DNA of 64,000 nucleotides from Jaltomata sinuosa (lineage: Eukaryota > Streptophyta > Magnoliopsida > Solanales > Solanaceae): NCBI GenBank assembly GCA_003996215.1, contig QJPP01004043.1:97563-161562 (forward strand), given 5' to 3'. The notes beneath the pieces are model-generated. The model had not been told where the DNA came from and ran no database searches. It saw nothing but the letters and a program-made list of their open reading frames with translations. Below are positions 58,700 through 64,000 of this stretch, in pieces (within the stretch, counting starts at the first letter, position 1; the number at the start of each line of letters is the position of its first letter). A program made the translations under genes and the position numbers.

Positions 58700-59103
58700 T
58701 TCTGGTCTGGATGCTGAATCATGGAGGATATGGTCTCTAAAGCATCGACAAATTCATTATGAATCCTTGGGGTATGATTGAATTCGATCTTTCTGAACCT
58801 CTTGTACAACTTTTGTACCAGCTTCACGTACAACACAATCTTGGGGTTTTTCACAGCCCACTCGCCTTGGACTTGGTGAATTAGTAAATCTGAATCGCCA
58901 ATAACCAAGAGTTATGGGATATCCATATCAATAGCCAATTGGATGCCGAGAAAATAAGCTTCGTACTCAGCCATGTTGTTGGTGCACGGGAAACGGAGTT
59001 TGGCTGTCACTGGGTAGTGCTGACCAGTTTTTGATACCAAGACTGCTCTGATGCCTGAACCTTTGAAATTGACTGCTCCGTCGAAGAACAATCTCCAACC
59101 AGG
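58700..59103 (-). pseudogene. Archaeal-type second RNase H (aRNH)
   Basis: The minus strand reads GWRLFFDGAVNFKGSGI..., NNMAEYEAYFLGIQLAIDMDIP, a TAA stop, VIGDSDLLIHQVQGEW, ...NEFVDALETISSM. The four acidic residues expected for catalysis (FFDG, AEYEA, GDSD, FVDAL) are all present, so only the internal stop breaks it. In Tat elements this domain is thought to replace the weakened original RNase H. It sits between RNase H and integrase, as in that lineage. Confidence 0.9.
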
Positions 59104-59169
59104 GTATGCCTCTGCGATATCTTCTCCTATGAATAGAATCTCTTAATCTGGTAAGTAAGTTCGGAGTGG

Positions 59170-59690
59170 CTCATAACCTTCATCAACCAGATTTTTTGCT
59201 AAGTGATCCGCTAAGGCCTGTCCTTTGATTGCTTTCTAAGTCACATATACAATGTCGAACTCACATATCAACATTTGACACTTAGCCAATTTTCCCGTAG
59301 GCATGGCCTTTTGGAATATGTACCTCAGGGGGTCCATTCTGGAGATAAGATATGTCGTGTAGGATGATAAATAATGTCTCAATTTCTGGGCAACCCAGGT
59401 CAAAGCCCAGCAAGTCCTTTCTAGCAAAGTATAACGATCCTCGTATGGAGTGAACTTTTTGCTCAAGTAATAAATCGCTCGTTCCTTCTTTCCACTTTCA
59501 TCATGTTGCCCAGGACGCAACCAAAGGCATTTTCTGAGACCGATAGATACAACAACAATGGACTTCCTTCTCTTGGAGGGACTAACAGCGGTGGGCTAGA
59601 CAAGTAGTTCTTGATGCGATTGAAAGCTTGTTGACACTCTTCTGTCCAGCTAGTTGGCGCATTTTTTTTCAGCAACTTGAATATAGGTTC
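59170..59690 (-). pseudogene. Gypsy RNase H of the Tat element (broken)
   Basis: Minus strand: SWTEECQQAFNRIKNYL...PLLLYLSVSENAFGCVLG, then after a frameshift near 59518 RPGQHDESGKKERAIYYLSKKFTPYEDRYTLLERTCWALTWVAQKLRHYLSSYTTYLISRMDPLRYIF and on to YVT. The first acidic residue normally found at the LYLSVS position is Ser, in line with a degenerate first RNase H in Tat elements. Confidence 0.85.
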
Positions 59691-59702
59691 GCAAATAACC
59701 GT

Positions 59703-60730
59703 TCATTTGGATATGGACCTACTAATATAATTTAGCCTTCCTAAGAAACTCATGACTTCTTTCTTGGTCTTTGGGGGAGGTAACTCTTGAATTGCCTTGA
59801 TTTTTGAGGGATCAAGCTCGATGCCCCTTCTACTGACTATGAAGCCCAACAACTTGCCGTCTGGCACCCCGAAAGTGCACTTGGCAAGGTTTAACTTCAG
59901 ATTATATTTTCTTAGTCGATCAAAGAACTTCCTTAAATGGGTCAGGTTATTCGAACTCTCGCGGAATTTGATAATCACATCATCCACGTACACTTCGATC
60001 TCTTTATGAATCATGTCATAGAATATGGTCGTCATGGTTCGCATAAAAGTGGCACCCGCATTCTTAAGACCGAACGGCATCACTCGATAATGATAAACAC
60101 CCCAAGGTGTGATGAAAGCCATCTTCTCCACATCTTCTTCATCCATTAAAATCTTGTGGTACCTAGTAAAATAATCCACGAATGACTGCATTTCATGCTT
60201 TGTGCAGTTATCGATAAGGATATGGATATTGGGAAATGGAAAGTTATCATTGGAACTAGCCTTGTTCAGGTCTCGATAGTCAACACAGATTCTGATCTTC
60301 CCGTCTTTCTTAGGAACTGGGATGATATTGGCCAACCAAGTGGGATACTTTGTGACCTCCACCACCCCGGACTGTATCTGTTTGGTAACTTCTTCTTTGA
60401 TCCTTAAGCTCAGGTCCGACTTGAACTTTTGAGTTTTCTATTTGATCGGATCAAACCCTGGGTTAATAGGCAACTTGTGAGAGACTATGTCTATGCTCAG
60501 TCACGGCATGTCACTATAGTCCCAAGTGAATATGTAGATGTACTCTCGGAGCAATTTAAGGAGTTTTCTTTTCTGTGCTTCTGTTAGATGGACACTGATT
60601 CTGGTTTCTTTGACCTCTTTGCCGTTTCCGAGATTGATCATCTCAGTTTTCTCTAGGTTGGGCCTTTCTCGATTCTTAAAGTCTTTTAATTCCTCTATTA
60701 ATTCTTCAGGAACCATAGTTTCTTGGTCAT
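59703..60730 (-). pseudogene. Reverse transcriptase of the Tat element
   Basis: Minus strand. 60501-60716 gives the region upstream of RT (LTEAQKRKLLKLLREYIYIFTWDYSDMP). 59703-60365 gives a long intact RT segment: WLANIIPVPKKDGKIRICVDYRDLNKAS, VMPFGLKNAGATFMR, the catalytic YVDDVIIK, then LNLAKCTFGV and LGFIVSRRGIELDP...FLGRLNYISR. The catalytic Asp pair is intact here. Stops lie between the two parts and just after SRSISK. Confidence 0.92.
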
Positions 60731-61288
60731 ATTCCTTGAAATCATTGTCATTTAGCTCGATTTATTCGTTAAGCTCTTGACATGACATGATAGTGGCAGG
60801 TTTTAACTTCTTTTTACTGAACCCAAAACAAAACAGGTTAGATAATAACAAGTAAATATAAACAAAGTTTGAACAATAAATATTTTCACAATAAGGAAGC
60901 TTTCATTGACATTCAAAAATATTTACAAACTATGGCTACAACCCACATGAGTGTAGGTTCATGCCTTTTGGAAAGCAGTAAATAGTACGAGGAATATTTA
61001 AAACATAAAGGGTGGGTCGCGGAGCCTCATCTGGACCATCACTGATTTTTTTAATTAAAACAGAGTCTTTGTCTACCCAGCCGAATGAAGCATCACGAGG
61101 TGAGTTGCGACCCTGTTCTGCAGCTTTTCACCAGACTTGGCATCCCTAATCATGGCTGTCTTGGGGATCTTTTCCATTATAGCATCACATTCCTTGAACA
61201 GATCTCTTATTCCATCCTCTAACCCATCGCTTGGAGGACCGATACGCACCGGGAATGGCTGATATAAATGAGAAAGTGGCTTAGGTTG
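60731..61288. other. Spacer between G-patch-like segment and RT
   Basis: In Tat elements this stretch is a poorly conserved linker. I see no domain. The open frames are short. Confidence 0.5.
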
Positions 61289-61618
61289 TCATGACTGCTT
61301 CTTCTCTCTGACTCTCACCTCATCTTCTCGGATCTCATACCCTAATCCGTGCCTAGTCATCAGTCTAGGAATGCTTAATGGCTCTGTCATACCATCGGAG
61401 TTTTTTACCAAACCAAAGCCTGGCTCGTATCCGCTCCTTAGTATTATGGTTGCAAGCATTTTATAGATTGGCGGCATGGGAATTTGAGAAGCAATGTCCT
61501 CTCCAGTGGAATTGATGATCTCTACTATGTAGAAATTGCTTCCCCTCGGGACCTCCTCAATTACAGGGACATAACCATTAGGACGGCTCAAGTGACTTCC
61601 CTCTCCGTGGATTACCAC
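61289..61618 (-). pseudogene. G-patch-like segment between protease and RT
   Basis: 109-aa minus-strand frame with YKMLATIILRSGYEPGFGLVKNSDGMTEPL, resembling the Gly-rich G-patch-like block common in Tat/Ogre polyproteins, followed by RHGLGYEIREDE. Glycines of the GYEPGFGLVK core are retained. Assignment is by motif memory. Confidence 0.65.
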
Positions 61619-61648
61619 CTCATGTTCTTCCTAAATGAATTTTACCAT

Positions 61649-62002
61649 CTAATGCAAGGTTGATGGTACATACCTGTCTCCATGGATCCATGGTCTTCCC
61701 ATGAGCAAGTTATAACTGGTGGCGATATCCATTACTTGGAATTTTGTACGAAATTTAGCGAGCCCCATTTGGATGTACAGATTAACTTCTCCGATAGTGT
61801 CCCTTTGGCCTCCGTCGAAGGCTCTCACGTTAACTCTGCTCTGGCGAATCTTCCCCAGATCATACTCTAACTGGGTGAGCATAGACAATGGACAGATGTT
61901 CATACCTGATCCATTATCGATCAACACCCTGTTCACGATCTTTTCTTGACTCTTGACAGTGACATGCAGGGCTTTGTTGTGCATCATGCCTTCAAATGGC
62001 AA
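61649..62002 (-). pseudogene. Aspartic protease of the Tat element
   Basis: 117-aa minus-strand frame. The active-site motif is VLIDNGSGMNICPL, with the Asp present; DNGS rather than D[S/T]G is usual in this lineage. The flap and C-terminal motif is NLLMGRPWIH. This frame is intact over the domain. Confidence 0.85.
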
Positions 62003-64000
62003 CTAATCGTTACTAAAGTAGATACGGTGGCCCCCTAGGACTTGGCTTACTATGGCAGTCAGATTCTCGGCACTAGTACCTGTTGGCACATAAGCTTTGT
62101 TCAGGACTTTGAGTAACGCCTGTCTATGGTACTAGGAACTCATGAGTAACGCCCAAATAGAAATCTGGGCGGGGGTCTTCTCCAAATGCTTCACAATGGA
62201 ATATTCCTTTGACTGCATTCTTCTCCAAAATTCTTTCGCTTCTCCTTCAGTGATTGGCCTCTTCTGTTGGTCTTTCTTGTAAGCATCATTCACCAGGTCA
62301 TCGGGGATATAACATCTTCCCGATCTTGTCATACCATGGGCTGCAGCAGCCTCAACTATGAACTCTTTTTTTGCTGGTACCAAAGCGAAAGCTTGCTACG
62401 GTGCTGCCCACATGATGAATTGCGGCTTTTCTGTGATACTCAAGGCAACCACAGACTTTTCTAATTCTTCTGTCTTTTTAGGTCCAGATGGCACTATGGA
62501 CTTGCTCACGACCTTGTCTTCTTCTATCTCGATCATATTCACAGCGGCTCTTCCATGATTTGAGAGTGGGTTATTGTTAATATTTGGTAGCATTGTCTGT
62601 AGCGTAACCATTTTTTGATCAATCAAGTCCTGAATCTTGGTCTTAGGTTGATGCAATCCTCGGTATTGTGTCCAACACCTCCAGAGTGGTAAGCACAATG
62701 TCGATCGGCTCTGTAGAAGTGAGAGTCAAGATTGCCCGGTTTGGGTTGAATGGGCTGAATAAACCCAACGACCTTCAATCTCTCGTACAACTGAGTTCTA
62801 GTCTCAGCCAGCTGCATGAAAGTTCGAGGAACTTTATTTTCTAGATTCGAAAGAGGGATATTGATATTAGCAGGGGGCAGAACCTGTCGATTGTTCTGGT
62901 TCTCGGGAGCCTTTTGATATATCAAAAATTCTGGGGAGAAGCCTGGTAAGTGGTTTGCATATTTGGTTGTGGAGCTTGGTAAATGGGATGAGTATTTGGT
63001 TATGGATCTTAGTAAATGGGCTGAGTATAGAAAATTGATTGAGGAGCTGGGGGAGGCTTGGTTGGAACAAGTGATTTTTTATGGTTGGCTCCAAAGGGCT
63101 TCTTCGGTTTCGTGCTAGGACTGGAGGACACTGAAGATACCTCTTCCATCTTCTTCTTGGAAAATTATGTTGATCCTGAGGATGCCGAGGTCTTGATAAT
63201 CTTTCCACTATGGAGACCTTCTTCTACAATCTCACCGATCTTGACTAAATCGGCGAACTTGGCTTTAACTGCTAATATCATCTTGTCATAAAATTCCGAC
63301 TCCTGAGAACGCATGAACACCGCAGTTATCCCTTCTTCTATCATAGGAGGCCGAACTCTTACCACCTCCTTCCTCCATCGGTAGGCATAATCTCTGAAGT
63401 CTTCGTTTAATTTTTGTCTGATGCATCCTAGAGAGTATCGATTTGGGATGATTTCTACATTATATGCAAATCTTTGGGCGAAGTCTCGAGCGAGATCACT
63501 CCATTTATACCATTTTTTGAATTCCTAAGAGGTGAACCACTCTAAAGCCTCTCCGCTCAGACTTTGACTAAAAAGCCTCATTAGTAGAGCATTGTTCTTT
63601 CAGGCGCCGACCATTTGATCGCATTAGCTTCTTAAATGAGCTTCAGGATTTCCGATACCGTTGAAGGTCTCAAACTTGGGAGTCTTGAATCTGTCTGGCA
63701 TGTCCATCTCGAGATGGATACATAGATCATCGTAGTTATAGCCTTTCTCATAAGACGAGCCTCGAAACTCTTTGATCCTGGCTATCTCTTCTTTTATTTG
63801 TGCCATGTCATACTCATGCTTCTTCCCTGCGACCCTTACCTCTTTCTCCTTCTCCTCATAGTGATCTAGCTCAGGGTTTTCTTGGAGAGCGGTGTATGGC
63901 TCTACCCCGGTGTGGAAAGCGGTTGGTTGCATGTTTTGAATAAGCGGGGGTTGGACATGTGGAATGGCATTTAGGTATGTGGGGGTATAGTTCTGTGGGT
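62003..64000 (-). pseudogene. Gag of the Tat element, broken, runs off the window
   Basis: Minus-strand pieces in several frames. The N-terminal part at 63624-63932 has YNYDDLCIHLEMDMPDRFKTPKFETFNGIGNPEAHLRS; 63165-63365 has ESEFYDKMILAVKAKFADLVKIGEIVEEGLHSGKI. 62623-62925 has a knuckle-like RHCAYHSGGVGHNTEDCINLRPRF, and 62132-62698 the linker to protease. At least three frameshifts separate them. Confidence 0.85.

Larger units (their letters stand above)
57248..64000 (-). mobile_element. Tat/Ogre-lineage Gypsy gag-pol region (5' end outside the window)
   Basis: Minus-strand coding remnants, in order from the right edge: gag, protease, a G-patch-like segment, reverse transcriptase, RNase H, a second archaeal-type RNase H, integrase. 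Dual RNase H is the hallmark of the Tat group. With the 3' UTR and LTR, at least 14.9 kb of the element is in the window, from 49126 to 64000. The 5' LTR and leader must lie beyond 64000. Multiple stops and frameshifts make it non-autonomous. Confidence 0.9.

Overview
This is plant nuclear DNA, most likely from a member of the Solanaceae. It is AT-rich, has few genes and many introns and transposons. Family-level signals are the SINE tails, the RTE-type non-LTR tail ending in TTG repeats, and the long Gypsy LTRs with TGTAA...GTGACA-type ends. I cannot name the genus.

Only two host genes are convincing, both on the + strand. One is an intronless gene (17701-18480) for a small serine-rich protein with an ADELFFDGKILP motif, related to membrane-associated kinase regulators. 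The other is a three-exon sterol C-5(6) desaturase gene of the STE1/DWF7 type (44104-46444), with complete splice sites and histidine boxes. Each carries a 5'-truncated SINE of the same family, one just after a stop codon and one in an intron.

The rest is mobile DNA in layers. 1-4060: end of an LTR, then a decayed L1-type LINE with an internal duplication and a smaller element nested in it. 5596-7715: a fold-back, Mutator-like element with a 9-bp target duplication, long T-rich/A-rich arms and a core of nine ~112-bp repeats in a ~540-bp higher-order pattern. 7.7-17.2 kb: AT-rich intergenic DNA with MITE-like elements and a SINE. 20.36 kb: a fragment resembling a mitochondrial initiator tRNA-Met gene. 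22.2-25.5 kb: repeat clusters and two copies of one unnamed element.

27307-42405 is a three-level nest solved from target duplications: a solo LTR (27312-42400, TSD aattt) was split by a Ty3/Gypsy chromovirus on the minus strand (28468-41081, TSD gtgac), whose 5' LTR was then split by another solo LTR (36265-40020, TSD ttata). 42.5-43.6 kb holds an RTE LINE tail with a retroelement scrap inside. From 49.1 kb to the window end there is a large minus-strand Ty3/Gypsy Tat/Ogre-lineage element: 3' LTR, a long 3' untranslated region with several tandem arrays, then integrase, a second (archaeal-type) RNase H, RNase H, RT, a G-patch-like segment, protease and gag. Its 5' end lies outside the window. 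All the retroelements carry stops or frameshifts, and three catalytic Asp codons have become Asn.
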